DNA of 64,000 nt from CAG-841 sp963614875 (GTDB taxonomy: Bacteria; Bacillota; Clostridia; Oscillospirales; CAG-272), in assembly GCA_963614875.1 (NCBI GenBank), contig CAVEFC010000002.1, forward strand, positions 8,723-72,722, in the 5' to 3' direction. The notes under the pieces are model-generated. The model made no database searches and was not told where the DNA came from. It worked only from the letters and a program-made list of their open reading frames with translations. The translations under genes and the position numbers were made by a program. Shown in pieces: positions 39,978-48,423 of this stretch. The first letter of the stretch is position 1; every line of letters starts with the position of its first letter.

Positions 39978-40496
39978 ATCAGCACTAAAGATTATCTTTT
40001 CAACGAGGATATAAGAGTTCCTCAGGTGCGTCTTATCGGCGAAAACGGCGAACAGCTCGGTATTGTCGATACGGACAAGGCGCTTAAAGCCGCCTATGAC
40101 AGCGGCAGCGACCTTGTTATGATAGCAGACAAGGCGGAACCGCCCGTATGTCGCATAATGGATTACGGAAAATTCCGTTTTGAACGCGAAAAACGCGAAA
40201 AAGAAGCAAGAAAAAAACAGCAGGTCGTTGAAGTAAAGGAAATTCAGCTCTCCTGCAACATAGGCGATCACGACTTTGAAACAAAGCTCGGTCATGCGCT
40301 CCGCTTCCTCAAGGAAGGGAACAAGGTGCGCGCGGTTGTAAAATTCAACGGAAGAAGAGAGCTTCTTCATCCCGAGCTCGGCACCGCAATGATGGACAGA
40401 TTCGTTGCCGCGTGCTCCGAATACGGAAGCACGGACAAAAAAGCCGTGCTTGAAGGACGCAAGCTTTCGCTTGTTATATCGCCGATAAAGAAGTAA
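39978..40496 (+). CDS. infC: Translation initiation factor IF-3, AUC start codon
   Basis: Binds the 30S subunit, prevents premature 50S joining and checks the start codon; 172 aa. N-domain with YLFNEDIRVPQVRLIGENGE, a Lys/Glu-rich linker helix, and a C-domain with KEIQLSCNIGDHDFETKL. The homologous start aligns with ATC at 39978: GGAGG stands 9 bases upstream and no ATG, GTG or TTG lies nearby in frame. The ATG at 39924 would put 18 extra residues inside the attenuator hairpin. AUU/AUC/AUA starts are a known feature of infC that lets IF-3 repress its own translation. Confidence 0.95.
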   Translation: MSTKDYLFNEDIRVPQVRLIGENGEQLGIVDTDKALKAAYDSGSDLVMIADKAEPPVCRIMDYGKFRFEREKREKEARKKQQVVEVKEIQLSCNIGDHDFETKLGHALRFLKEGNKVRAVVKFNGRRELLHPELGTAMMDRFVAACSEYGSTDKKAVLEGRKLSLVISPIKK

Positions 40497-40544
40497 CCAA
40501 ATGCGGCTCTGCCGCAAAGTCATATCGAAAGGAAAAGAATCACT

Positions 40545-40739
40545 ATGCCTAAGATCAAAACACACAGCGCGACAGCGAAAAGATTTTCCGTTACAAAAAG
40601 CGGAAGAGTAAAGATGAACAGCTCAAACCGTCGTCACAAGCTCGGACTCAAGACGCCCAAGCGCAAAAGACAGCTCAGACGCAACACTTACCTCAGCCCC
40701 TCTTTCGAGGCAACGGTAAAGACACTCATTCAGAAATAA
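40545..40739 (+). CDS. rpmI: 50S ribosomal protein L35
   Basis: Small basic large-subunit protein of 64 aa with the signature MPKIKTHSATAKRF and HKLGLKTPKRKRQLR. GAAAGGAAAAGAATCACT precedes the ATG. It is the middle gene of the infC-rpmI-rplT operon, 48 bases after infC. It is controlled by the upstream attenuator and possibly by L20 binding. Confidence 0.98.
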   Translation: MPKIKTHSATAKRFSVTKSGRVKMNSSNRRHKLGLKTPKRKRQLRRNTYLSPSFEATVKTLIQK

Positions 40740-40765
40740 TCGAATCGAAATAGGAGGAAGCAAAG

Positions 40766-41119
40766 ATGGCAAGAGTAAAGGGCGCTATGATGACGCGCAA
40801 AAGAAGAAATAAAATGCTGAAGCTCGCCAAGGGCTACTGGGGCGCAAAGAGCAAGCACTTCAAGATGGCTAAAGAGCAGGTAATGAAGAGCGGTAACTAC
40901 GCTTATGCGGGACGTAAGCTCAAAAAGAGAGATTTCCGTTCTCTGTGGATAACCAGAATTTCCGCACAGGCAAAGGTCAACGGAATCAACTACTCACAGC
41001 TTATGCACGGTCTTAAGCTCGCAGGCGTTGATATAAACCGTAAAATGCTCGCAGAGCTTGCGGTTTCCGACAAGGAAGCTTTCGCTTCGCTTGTTGAAAC
41101 GGCTAAAAAAGCGCTTTAA
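40766..41119 (+). CDS. rplT: 50S ribosomal protein L20
   Basis: Early-assembly 23S rRNA-binding protein of 117 aa, and the usual feedback regulator of this operon. Conserved N-terminus MARVKGAMMTRKRRNK, KGYWGAKSKHFK, and RDFRSLWITRISAQAK. GGAGGAAGCAAAG precedes the ATG. It is followed by an intrinsic terminator. Confidence 0.98.
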   Translation: MARVKGAMMTRKRRNKMLKLAKGYWGAKSKHFKMAKEQVMKSGNYAYAGRKLKKRDFRSLWITRISAQAKVNGINYSQLMHGLKLAGVDINRKMLAELAVSDKEAFASLVETAKKAL

Positions 41120-41131
41120 TCTTAATAACGT

Positions 41132-41164
41132 GAAAACCAAAGCTGAAATACGCTTTGGTTTTTG
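41132..41164 (+). terminator. Terminator of the infC operon
   Basis: AAAACCAAAGC-TGAAATAC-GCTTTGGTTTTT. Confidence 0.9.
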
Positions 41165-41189
41165 TGCATTAAAGGGGAGTAAAACGAAT

Positions 41190-41963
41190 ATGCCTTTTGT
41201 AACGGAGATAAAAAGCAGAAGCAACCCGAAAATCCTTTGGGCGTGCGGAATTTCCGAAAAGAAAAAGCGCGACGCGGAGGGGCTTTTCCGCTTTGAAGGA
41301 ATAAAGCTTTTTTCGGAGGCTTTGCGCGAAAAGCTCGATATCGTTGCGGTTTTCGCAAGCGAAAAAGCGGCGGAAATATATGCGTCCGAGCTTTGCGCCT
41401 TTGACGGAGAAATATATAAAGTCACGGACGCCGTATATGAAAAGCTGACGGAGGAAAACGCTCCGCAGGGAGTGCTGACGGTAGCGAAAAAGCCGCTTCC
41501 GGCGCACGGAAGCACGGGACTTATTATGATGCTCGACGGCGTTGCCGATCCCGGCAACGTCGGGACGGTGATCCGCTGCGCCGACGCCTTCGGTGCGGAA
41601 AGCGTGCTGCTCGGCGACGGCTGTGCCGACGCCTTCGGGCAGAAAACTGTCCGCGCGGCGATGGGCTCGCTTTTCCGCGTTCCGACGGAAAGGGTTTTTC
41701 TGCCCGAAAAAATAAAGGCATTGAGAGCCGGCGGCTGTAAGGTCTATGCCGCGATGCTCGACAAAGCGTCCGTTTGCGCGGACAAAATTGAAAAGGGCGG
41801 AAGGCTCGCCTTTGTCGTGGGAAACGAAGGCCACGGAATATCGGCAGAGGTGCGCGATTGCTGCGACGGCAGCGTTATAATACCGATGCGTGAGGACGGA
41901 GCGGAATCGCTCAATGCGGCGGTTGCGGCGTCCGTGCTTATGTGGGAACACAAAAGACTTTGA
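41190..41963 (+). CDS. TrmH/SpoU-family RNA 2'-O-methyltransferase
   Basis: SPOUT (trefoil-knot) RNA ribose methyltransferase, 257 aa. N-terminal substrate-binding domain about 1-95, then motif 1 LDGVADPGNVGTVIRCADAF (about 112-131), motif 2 AFVVGNEGHGIS and motif 3 IPMREDGAESLNAAVAASV, which form the SAM-binding knot. It probably modifies 23S rRNA; the exact nucleotide cannot be stated. In Clostridia it commonly follows rplT, as here. ATG 41190 is preferred: GGGGAG is 10 bases upstream, and earlier in-frame codons overlap rplT and its terminator. Confidence 0.92.
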   Translation: MPFVTEIKSRSNPKILWACGISEKKKRDAEGLFRFEGIKLFSEALREKLDIVAVFASEKAAEIYASELCAFDGEIYKVTDAVYEKLTEENAPQGVLTVAKKPLPAHGSTGLIMMLDGVADPGNVGTVIRCADAFGAESVLLGDGCADAFGQKTVRAAMGSLFRVPTERVFLPEKIKALRAGGCKVYAAMLDKASVCADKIEKGGRLAFVVGNEGHGISAEVRDCCDGSVIIPMREDGAESLNAAVAASVLMWEHKRL

Positions 41964-41974
41964 CGGAGGGAAAA

Positions 41975-43216
41975 ATGGACAGATCACTGCTTTACTGGAT
42001 ATGGCTTTCACTGCGCTGCGGCGCCGGAAGTGAAAGCGGCACTTACCTTCTGGCTCAGATCGGCTCGCCGGAGGAGATATACGCTTCGGACGAGGCGAGG
42101 CTCGAAGAGGTCGGCGGGATATCGAAGGAGCTCAGGCACGCATTGCTTGACAAAAATCTCGATCTCTGCAAGCGCATACTTGATTTCTGCGAAAGAACGA
42201 ACGTTTCCGTTATGACGGCGGACAGCGACATATATCCGAAAAGGCTGGCTTCGATTCACGCAAAACCGCTTTTGCTTTATTACAAGGGCAAAATACCGAA
42301 AATAGACGACAACGTTCTCGTTGCCGTCGTCGGCACGAGATCCTGCACGGAATACGGCGAAAAAACGGCGTACAAGTTCGGCGCGGAGCTTGCGAGAGGC
42401 GGCGCGATAGTTGTTTCGGGAATGGCGCTCGGTATAGACGGTATGGCGTCAAGAGGCGCACTTTCCGTCGGCGGACATACAATCGCCGTGCTCGGCTGCG
42501 GAATAGAAACGGCATATCCGCCGCAGAACAAAGAGCTTATGGAGCAGATAATAGTAAACGGCACGGTGATGACAGAATATGCTCCCGGGACGGAGCCGTC
42601 GGGCTGGAATTTCCCCGTGAGAAACAGAATAATATCCGGACTTTCGCAGGCTACGCTCGTTGTCGAGGCCGACAAAAGAAGCGGCGCGCTGATAACCGCC
42701 GGCAGAGCGCAGTCGCAGGGGCGCGACGTGTTTGCCGTCCCCGGTAAAATAGGCGACAGAGAAAGCGAAGGCACAAACGAGCTTATCCGCAACGGCGCGA
42801 AGATAGCGCTTTCCGCAAAGGATATTTTACGGGAATACGAGCTGCTTTATCCGCACAGAATATTTACCGAAAACATAGACGACAGAAGATATGTCACATC
42901 GCAGAAAATAAAGGTTGCGGCAACGGACGCCAAAATAGCTCCGCCGCCGAAATACACGAAAAACCGCTCGTATCAGGAGCAGAAAAAGCAGTCCGCGCCG
43001 AAGCAGGAGGATCTTTCGTATCTTACCGAGGACGAAAGAAGGCTGTTTGCGCTTATCGGCGACAGAATGACGACGGACGAAATATACAAATCGGCAACGT
43101 CGGCGGGAATGTCGCTTGAAACGGGCGCGATGCTCGGACTTCTCACCACGCTTGAAATATACGGACTTATAGAAGCCGTTCCGGGCGGAAGTTATAAAAG
43201 AGTTAAAAATTTTTGA
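41975..43216 (+). CDS. dprA: DNA-processing protein DprA (Smf)
   Basis: Binds incoming single-stranded DNA and loads RecA during natural transformation; 413 aa. SAM-like N-terminal region (about 1-75), the Rossmann-like DprA core about 80-290 with VAVVGTRSCTEYGEK, VSGMALGIDGMASRGAL and AVLGCGIETAYPPQNK, and a C-terminal winged-helix DML1-like domain (about 345-413). ATG 41975 sits behind CGGAGGGAAAA. It lies 11 bases after the methyltransferase and upstream of topA, the common Bacillota order. The gene is widely kept in species not known to be transformable. Confidence 0.95.
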   Translation: MDRSLLYWIWLSLRCGAGSESGTYLLAQIGSPEEIYASDEARLEEVGGISKELRHALLDKNLDLCKRILDFCERTNVSVMTADSDIYPKRLASIHAKPLLLYYKGKIPKIDDNVLVAVVGTRSCTEYGEKTAYKFGAELARGGAIVVSGMALGIDGMASRGALSVGGHTIAVLGCGIETAYPPQNKELMEQIIVNGTVMTEYAPGTEPSGWNFPVRNRIISGLSQATLVVEADKRSGALITAGRAQSQGRDVFAVPGKIGDRESEGTNELIRNGAKIALSAKDILREYELLYPHRIFTENIDDRRYVTSQKIKVAATDAKIAPPPKYTKNRSYQEQKKQSAPKQEDLSYLTEDERRLFALIGDRMTTDEIYKSATSAGMSLETGAMLGLLTTLEIYGLIEAVPGGSYKRVKNF

Positions 43217-43217
43217 C

Positions 43218-43246
43218 TTGACACAGCGCCCTCTGTTGTGTATAAT
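43218..43246 (+). promoter_or_regulatory. topA promoter
   Basis: Consensus TTGACA (43218-43223), 17-base spacer, TATAAT (43241-43246), starting one base after the dprA stop. Confidence 0.92.
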
Positions 43247-43280
43247 GGCAAACGTCACCAAAATAAAACAGATTTCAGAT

Positions 43281-43314
43281 AAGGAGCTTCGCTTTTTCAA
43301 GCGATCGTGCAAAA
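43281..43314 (+). promoter_or_regulatory. Split ribosome site with hairpin before topA
   Basis: AAGGAG (43281-43286) is 28 bases from the ATG, too far for normal use. Between them TCGCTT-TTTC-AAGCGA forms a 6-bp hairpin; folding it out leaves about 12 bases. No other ribosome site or in-frame start exists upstream before a stop. Confidence 0.55.
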
Positions 43315-45555
43315 ATGCAGCATTATCTTGTAATAATCGAGTCGCCGTACAAGGCGCCCGCAATAAATTCATATCTCGGCAAGGAATATAAGGTCGTGGC
43401 ATCGGTCGGACATGTCAGAGATCTTCCGAAAAGCACGCTCGGCGTCGATACCGATCACGACTTTGCGGTAAAATACATCAACATAAAGGGAAAAACCGAT
43501 ATAATAAACCAGCTCAAAAAGGAAGTCAAAAACGCCGACAAGGTGTACTTCGCAACCGATCCCGACCGCGAAGGAGAAGCTATATCGTGGCATCTTGCGA
43601 CGGTTCTCGGCATAAAGCCCGAGGAAGCGAACCGAGTGACCTTCAACGATATAACAAAGAAAACGGTGCTTGCCGGAATGGAGCATCCGCGCGCAATAGA
43701 TATGAACCTTGTAAACTCACAGCAGGCAAGAAGAATTCTTGACAGAATTGTGGGCTACAAGATAAGTCCTTATCTCTGGAAAACCGTCCGCAGCGGACTT
43801 TCCGCCGGAAGAGTTCAGTCCGTCGCGACGAGAATAATCGTCGAAAGGGAAGCGGAGATAAAGGCTTTCGTTCCGAAGGAATACTGGACGATAGAAGCGA
43901 CGCTCAGAACTCCGAAGCGAGCCAGAATAACGGCGAAATTCTTCGGCGACAAAAACGGCAGAATAGAGCTTTCCTGCGAGGCTGACGCAAAGAAGGTGAC
44001 AGACGCCTGCGAAAACGGCGGATTTACCGTTTCCGCAAGCGAAGTGACGAAAAAGCATCGCTCGCCCAATCCTCCGTTCATAACCTCAACGCTTCAGCAG
44101 GAGGCTTCAAAAAGGCTCGGATTTCAGTCCAAGCGCACGATGCTTGTGGCGCAGGAGCTTTACGAGGGTATAAATTTAGGCGCGGAAAACGGCGGAACGC
44201 ACGGTCTTATAACGTATATGAGAACGGACTCTCTCCGCGTTTCAGACGAAGCCGCGGAAGCCGCGAAAAACTTTATTATCGGCAAATACGGCAGCGACTG
44301 CTATCCGTCAAAGCGCAGAGTTTTCAAATCGAACGCTTCGGCGCAGGACGCTCACGAAGCCATACGTCCGGCGGATCTCGCTCTTCCTCCCGAAAAGGTA
44401 AAGAGCGCGCTTTCTTCGGATCAATACAGGCTTTATAAGCTCATCTGGGACAGATTTATCGCAAGTCAGATGAAAAACGCCGAGCTTGAAGTGCTTTCGG
44501 CGGATATATCGTGCGGAGAATATATATTCAAATCGAGCGAATATGTCGTAAGCTTCAAGGGCTATATGCTCGCATACGACGATACTGACGACGATACTCA
44601 GCCGAAAACAAAGCTTCCCGAGCTTTCGGAGGGCGACGCGCTTACAAAGGAGGAGCTTACTTCAAAGCAGAACTTCACCGATCCTCCGGCGCATTACACG
44701 GAAGGCTCGCTTATCAAATTTCTTGAGGAAAAGGGCATAGGCAGACCGAGCACCTACGCGCAGACGATAACCACAATCGTTCAGAGAGGCTATGTAAAGC
44801 GCGAAAAGAAAGCGCTTGTATCGACGCCGCTCGGCGAGGCGACGGTCAAGCTGATGAAAAAGAATTTCCCCGAAATAGTGGATTATAAGTTCACGGCGAG
44901 CGTGGAAGAGGATCTCGACAAGATCGCGCGCGGAGAAGAAACAATGACCGAGGTTCTCGGCGATTTCTACGGCGATTTTTCAAAAACGCTTGAAAAGGCG
45001 CAGGAATCCATAAAGGACAACAAGGTAAAGGTTCCGGATGAGGAATCCGATATAATCTGCGAAAAGTGCGGAAGAAAAATGGTGATAAAGCACGGCAGAT
45101 TCGGCACTTTTGCCGCCTGCCCGGGATATCCGGAATGTAAAAACACAAAGGCGATAGACAAAAAGGGAAACGTTATAGAGAAAAAGACGGAAGAACCCGA
45201 AAAAACCGATATGAAGTGCGAAAAATGCGGCGGCGACATAGTTATCCGCAGCAGCTCGTACGGACGCTTCTACGCCTGCTCGAATTTCCCGAAATGCAGA
45301 TACACAAAGGCAATTCTTGAGCCTATCGGAGTCAAATGCCCAAAATGCGGAGCGGATATAGTAAAAGCCTACGGCAAGAAGAAAAATCTCTATTACCGTT
45401 GCGAAAGATATCCCGAATGTGATTTTTCAAGCTGGGATCTTCCGACCGCGGAAAAATGTCCGAAGTGCAGCAAAATGCTTTTTGAAAAGAAAGGCAAGGG
45501 ACTTTACTGCGCGGACGCAGACTGCGGATATAAGAGCTTTGAGGATAAAAAATAA
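43315..45555 (+). CDS. topA: DNA topoisomerase I (type IA)
   Basis: Relaxes negative supercoils through a 5'-phosphotyrosine intermediate; 746 aa. TOPRIM domain about 1-120 with YFATDPDREGEAISWHL, active-site Tyr in GLITYMRTDSLR (about 303), then RPSTYAQTITTIVQRGYV. At the C-terminus there are four zinc ribbons (CEKC..C, CEKC..C, CPKC..C, CPKC..C; about 578-740). The N-terminal motif is ESPYKAPAI instead of the usual ESPAKAKTI; the Glu and first Lys are kept. It is monocistronic with a consensus promoter and a terminator. Confidence 0.97.
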   Translation: MQHYLVIIESPYKAPAINSYLGKEYKVVASVGHVRDLPKSTLGVDTDHDFAVKYINIKGKTDIINQLKKEVKNADKVYFATDPDREGEAISWHLATVLGIKPEEANRVTFNDITKKTVLAGMEHPRAIDMNLVNSQQARRILDRIVGYKISPYLWKTVRSGLSAGRVQSVATRIIVEREAEIKAFVPKEYWTIEATLRTPKRARITAKFFGDKNGRIELSCEADAKKVTDACENGGFTVSASEVTKKHRSPNPPFITSTLQQEASKRLGFQSKRTMLVAQELYEGINLGAENGGTHGLITYMRTDSLRVSDEAAEAAKNFIIGKYGSDCYPSKRRVFKSNASAQDAHEAIRPADLALPPEKVKSALSSDQYRLYKLIWDRFIASQMKNAELEVLSADISCGEYIFKSSEYVVSFKGYMLAYDDTDDDTQPKTKLPELSEGDALTKEELTSKQNFTDPPAHYTEGSLIKFLEEKGIGRPSTYAQTITTIVQRGYVKREKKALVSTPLGEATVKLMKKNFPEIVDYKFTASVEEDLDKIARGEETMTEVLGDFYGDFSKTLEKAQESIKDNKVKVPDEESDIICEKCGRKMVIKHGRFGTFAACPGYPECKNTKAIDKKGNVIEKKTEEPEKTDMKCEKCGGDIVIRSSSYGRFYACSNFPKCRYTKAILEPIGVKCPKCGADIVKAYGKKKNLYYRCERYPECDFSSWDLPTAEKCPKCSKMLFEKKGKGLYCADADCGYKSFEDKK

Positions 45556-45560
45556 GAAAA

Positions 45561-45594
45561 AAACGGCGACCGTCGAAAGACGTCGCCTTTTTGT
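45561..45594 (+). terminator. Terminator after topA
   Basis: AAACGGCGAC pairs with GTCGCCTTT around an 11-base loop, followed by TTTTTG. Confidence 0.82.
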
Positions 45595-45606
45595 TAGAAA
45601 TACATA

Positions 45607-45635
45607 TTGAAATATTATTTATTTTGTTATATAAT
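45607..45635 (+). promoter_or_regulatory. Promoter of the plsX-rnc-smc cluster
   Basis: TTGAAA (45607-45612), 17-base spacer, TATAAT (45630-45635), 33 bases before plsX. Confidence 0.8.
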
Positions 45636-45667
45636 ACATAAGTAAAACTATAAAATCGGAGTATTTT

Positions 45668-46678
45668 ATGAAGATAATCCTTGACGTTATGGGCGGCGAC
45701 AATCCGCCTGCCGAGATAATAAGGGGCGCACTGCTTGCAAAAAAAGAGCTTGACGCGCACATAGCGCTTGTCGGCGACGAAAAAACAATACGCGGGGCGC
45801 TCTCGGAGGAGGGAGCGGATGAGGACGGCTTTGATATAACCGGCAGCGACGGCGTGATAGAAATGGAGGACAGTCCCCTTTGCATCGTTCAGAAGAAGAA
45901 AAATTCTTCGATGGGTACGGCGCTGCGTATGCTTGCCGCAGGCGAGGGCGACGCCGTGGTTTCGTGCGGAAACACGGGCGCGCTTTTCACCGGTGCAACG
46001 CTTATCGTTCACAGGATTGCCGGACTTCGCCGTGCGGCGCTCGGGACGGTGCTTCCTTACACCAACAACGTAATGCTTATGGACTGCGGAGCAAACGTCA
46101 CGGTCACGCCCGAATATCTTCTGCATTTTGCGTATCTCGGCTCGATATATATGAGAAAGCTTTACGGAATAGAGCGTCCGAGAGTGGCGCTTATCAACAA
46201 CGGCTCCGAAGGTCATAAGGGAACTCCGCTTGTGATAGAAGCAAAGGCGCTTATGGAAAACGACGAAAATCTGAACTTTGTGGGAAGCGTCGAAGGGAAG
46301 GAGCTTCCGTTTGACGCCTGCGACGTAGCCGTCTGCGACGGATTTACCGGAAACGTTCTTCTCAAAACAAGCGAGGGAATCTGCCGGTTCGTTATGCAGC
46401 ACGTCATACGGGAAGTCCGCTCTGCCGACGGCGGAAAAGAAGACGGCGTTATGTCGGCTCTGCGCCGCGAGGACAGATTTTTCGACGTTACCGAATACGG
46501 CGGCGCACCGTTTATAGGAATAGCAAAGCCCGTTATAAAGGCTCACGGAAATTCGGAGGCGAACGCAATAAAAAATGCGCTTATGCGCGCGGCGGATTAC
46601 GTCCGTGCCGATGTTATAGGCGAAATAGAAAAATCGGCGGAGCTTTTCGGGGCTGTGAATGTCGGAGGGAAAAAATGA
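45668..46678 (+). CDS. plsX: Phosphate acyltransferase PlsX
   Basis: Converts acyl-ACP to acyl-phosphate, the donor for PlsY in phosphatidic acid synthesis; 336 aa, peripheral membrane protein. The signature IILDVMGGDNPPAEIIRGA at the N-terminus, SMGTALRML, SCGNTGALFTGA, and the late GNVLLKTSEGI and GGAPFIGIAKPVIKAHG are present. CGGAGTATTTT precedes the ATG. Usually fabD, fabG and acpP follow; here rnc follows directly with a four-base overlap. Confidence 0.96.
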   Translation: MKIILDVMGGDNPPAEIIRGALLAKKELDAHIALVGDEKTIRGALSEEGADEDGFDITGSDGVIEMEDSPLCIVQKKKNSSMGTALRMLAAGEGDAVVSCGNTGALFTGATLIVHRIAGLRRAALGTVLPYTNNVMLMDCGANVTVTPEYLLHFAYLGSIYMRKLYGIERPRVALINNGSEGHKGTPLVIEAKALMENDENLNFVGSVEGKELPFDACDVAVCDGFTGNVLLKTSEGICRFVMQHVIREVRSADGGKEDGVMSALRREDRFFDVTEYGGAPFIGIAKPVIKAHGNSEANAIKNALMRAADYVRADVIGEIEKSAELFGAVNVGGKK

Positions 46679-47403
46679 AGGATAAAATAACTTCTCCGCG
46701 CATTGATACGACGGAGCTTGAAAAACGGATAAATCACAGATTTTCAAACAGGGAATTTCTGCACGAGGCGTTGAATCACACCTCGTATGTGAACGAAGCA
46801 AGGACGACGGAAAAATCAAACGAAAGGCTTGAATTTCTTGGCGACTCGGTGCTTTCGGCTATCGTGAGCGAATATCTTTTCAAAAGATTTCCGGAAAGCA
46901 ACGAGGGCGAGCTTTCGAGCATGAGAAGAAGCATAGTCGAGCGCGCGTCGCTTGCGTCGTTTTCAAGGGAGATATCGCTTGGCGAATATCTTTACCTCGG
47001 TCACGGAGAGGAGCTTTGCGGCGGAAGAGAGCTTGATTCCAATCTTGAGGACGCCTTTGAAGCGCTCACGGCAGCAGTTTACCTTGACGGCGGAAAAAAG
47101 AGCGCGGAGGATTTTGTGATGCCGTTTGTAACAAAGGCGGCGGACGCCTTTTCGCCGACAAAAAGCCTTTCGGACCCGAAATCGCTTTTGCAGGAAATAA
47201 TTCAGGAATCGCCCGGAGAAAAGCTCGAATATGTAATCACGGGAGAAGAAGGTCCCGATCACGACAAGACGTTTTTCTGCGAGGCGAGAGTGAACAGCAA
47301 CATTCTCGGCAAGGGCGAGGGAAAGAGCAAAAAGGAAGCCGAAAAGCAGGCGGCGCGGGAAGCGCTCCGTCTTTTCGGGATATCCGATGAAGAAAAGAAA
47401 TGA
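46675..47403 (+). CDS. rnc: Ribonuclease III
   Basis: Double-stranded RNA endonuclease that processes rRNA precursors and structured leaders; 242 aa. The RNase III signature NERLEFLGDSVLSAIVSEYL (about 43-62) has its metal-binding Glu and Asp, the second acidic site is NLEDAFEALTAAVYLD (about 122-137), and a double-stranded RNA-binding domain lies at about 165-238 with GKGEGKSKKEAEKQAAREAL. Overlaps plsX by ATGA and the next gene by four bases, so the three are coupled. A potential substrate, the rpsO-pnp hairpin, lies elsewhere in this window. Confidence 0.97.
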   Translation: MKDKITSPRIDTTELEKRINHRFSNREFLHEALNHTSYVNEARTTEKSNERLEFLGDSVLSAIVSEYLFKRFPESNEGELSSMRRSIVERASLASFSREISLGEYLYLGHGEELCGGRELDSNLEDAFEALTAAVYLDGGKKSAEDFVMPFVTKAADAFSPTKSLSDPKSLLQEIIQESPGEKLEYVITGEEGPDHDKTFFCEARVNSNILGKGEGKSKKEAEKQAAREALRLFGISDEEKK

Positions 47404-48410
47404 AAACACACGCAAACATACCGATATTCGTTCCGCATATGGGCTGTCCGAACGCCTGCGTTTTCTGCAATCAGCGGACGATATCCGGTCACAACGTTCC
47501 CGATTTCACAAAGGTTGAGGGCGAGATAGAAAACGCGCTTTCCACGATAGATCTTTCAAAGCGCACGGTGCAGATAGCGTACTTCGGCGGAAGCTTTACG
47601 GCGATAGACCGCGCGGATATGATATATTTGCTTTCTGTGGCGAAGAAATTTATAGACGACGGCAGAGCGGAATCGATAAGAATATCTACCCGCCCCGACT
47701 GTATAGACGAAGAAATAGTCGGAACACTTCGCTCCTATGGTGTGAAGAGTGTTGAACTCGGAATACAGAGCTCCTCCGAAAGGGTGCTTGAAGTATCGGG
47801 CAGAGGGCACGGCTTTGAATGCTGCAAAAAAGCTTCGGCGCTTATAACCGGCGCCGGAATGGAATTTGTCGGGCAGATGATGATAGGACTTCCGGCATCG
47901 ACAAAAGAGGACGAAATAAAAACGGCAGAGGCTATCGCCGATATGGGCGCGATCGCCGCAAGAATATATCCGACGGTGGTTTTCAAAGGGACAAGGCTTG
48001 CCGATATGGCTCGCGCCGGAAGTTATATTCCGATGAGCCGCGAGGAAGCCGTCGATCGCACCGAGGCGGCGTTTGAGATTTTTGCCGAAAGAGGAATAAA
48101 GGTTATAAGAATAGGACTTCAGTCCGGAGAGGCACTTGTTTCGGGAGAGGAAATTTCCTGCGGAGATTATTCCGAGGCGATAGGCGAAATGTGCATAAGC
48201 CGTTATTTTGAAAAAAAGATATCGGCGCTGTGCGGCGGACTTTCCGGCGGGAAGGTGACGGTTTTCTGCAATCCGCGCAGGGTATCGTGCGCCGTGGGCT
48301 ACAGGGGCGAAAACAAAACGAAAATAAAAGAAAAATTCGGACTTTCGGCGCTGAAAATATCGCCGTGCGAGGAGCTTTCCGAATTTGAAGTAAGAATAAA
48401 AAAAGACTAA
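47400..48410 (+). CDS. Radical SAM protein, Elp3-like N-terminal type
   Basis: Radical-SAM enzyme of 336 aa that resembles the catalytic half of Elp3 but lacks the acetyltransferase domain. Cluster motif MGCPNACVFCNQRTISG (CxxxCxxC at about 15-23), then YFGGSFTAID (GGS, SAM-binding), STRPDCID, VELGIQSSSERVL and GQMMIGLPAST. In Clostridia this gene regularly sits between rnc and smc, with unknown substrate; tRNA modification is a plausible guess. Overlaps rnc by ATGA. Ends 13 bases before smc. Confidence 0.88.
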   Translation: MKTHANIPIFVPHMGCPNACVFCNQRTISGHNVPDFTKVEGEIENALSTIDLSKRTVQIAYFGGSFTAIDRADMIYLLSVAKKFIDDGRAESIRISTRPDCIDEEIVGTLRSYGVKSVELGIQSSSERVLEVSGRGHGFECCKKASALITGAGMEFVGQMMIGLPASTKEDEIKTAEAIADMGAIAARIYPTVVFKGTRLADMARAGSYIPMSREEAVDRTEAAFEIFAERGIKVIRIGLQSGEALVSGEEISCGDYSEAIGEMCISRYFEKKISALCGGLSGGKVTVFCNPRRVSCAVGYRGENKTKIKEKFGLSALKISPCEELSEFEVRIKKD

Positions 48411-48423
48411 AGGAGCAGGCAGC

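Noticed and set aside
45332..46819. 495-codon open frame antisense to plsX and the end of topA, and similar long antisense frames at 4445-5797 and 52044-53453
   Set aside because: They lie wholly over well-identified genes, have no ribosome sites, are Arg/Phe/Tyr-rich nonsense and arise from the codon bias of the true strand.
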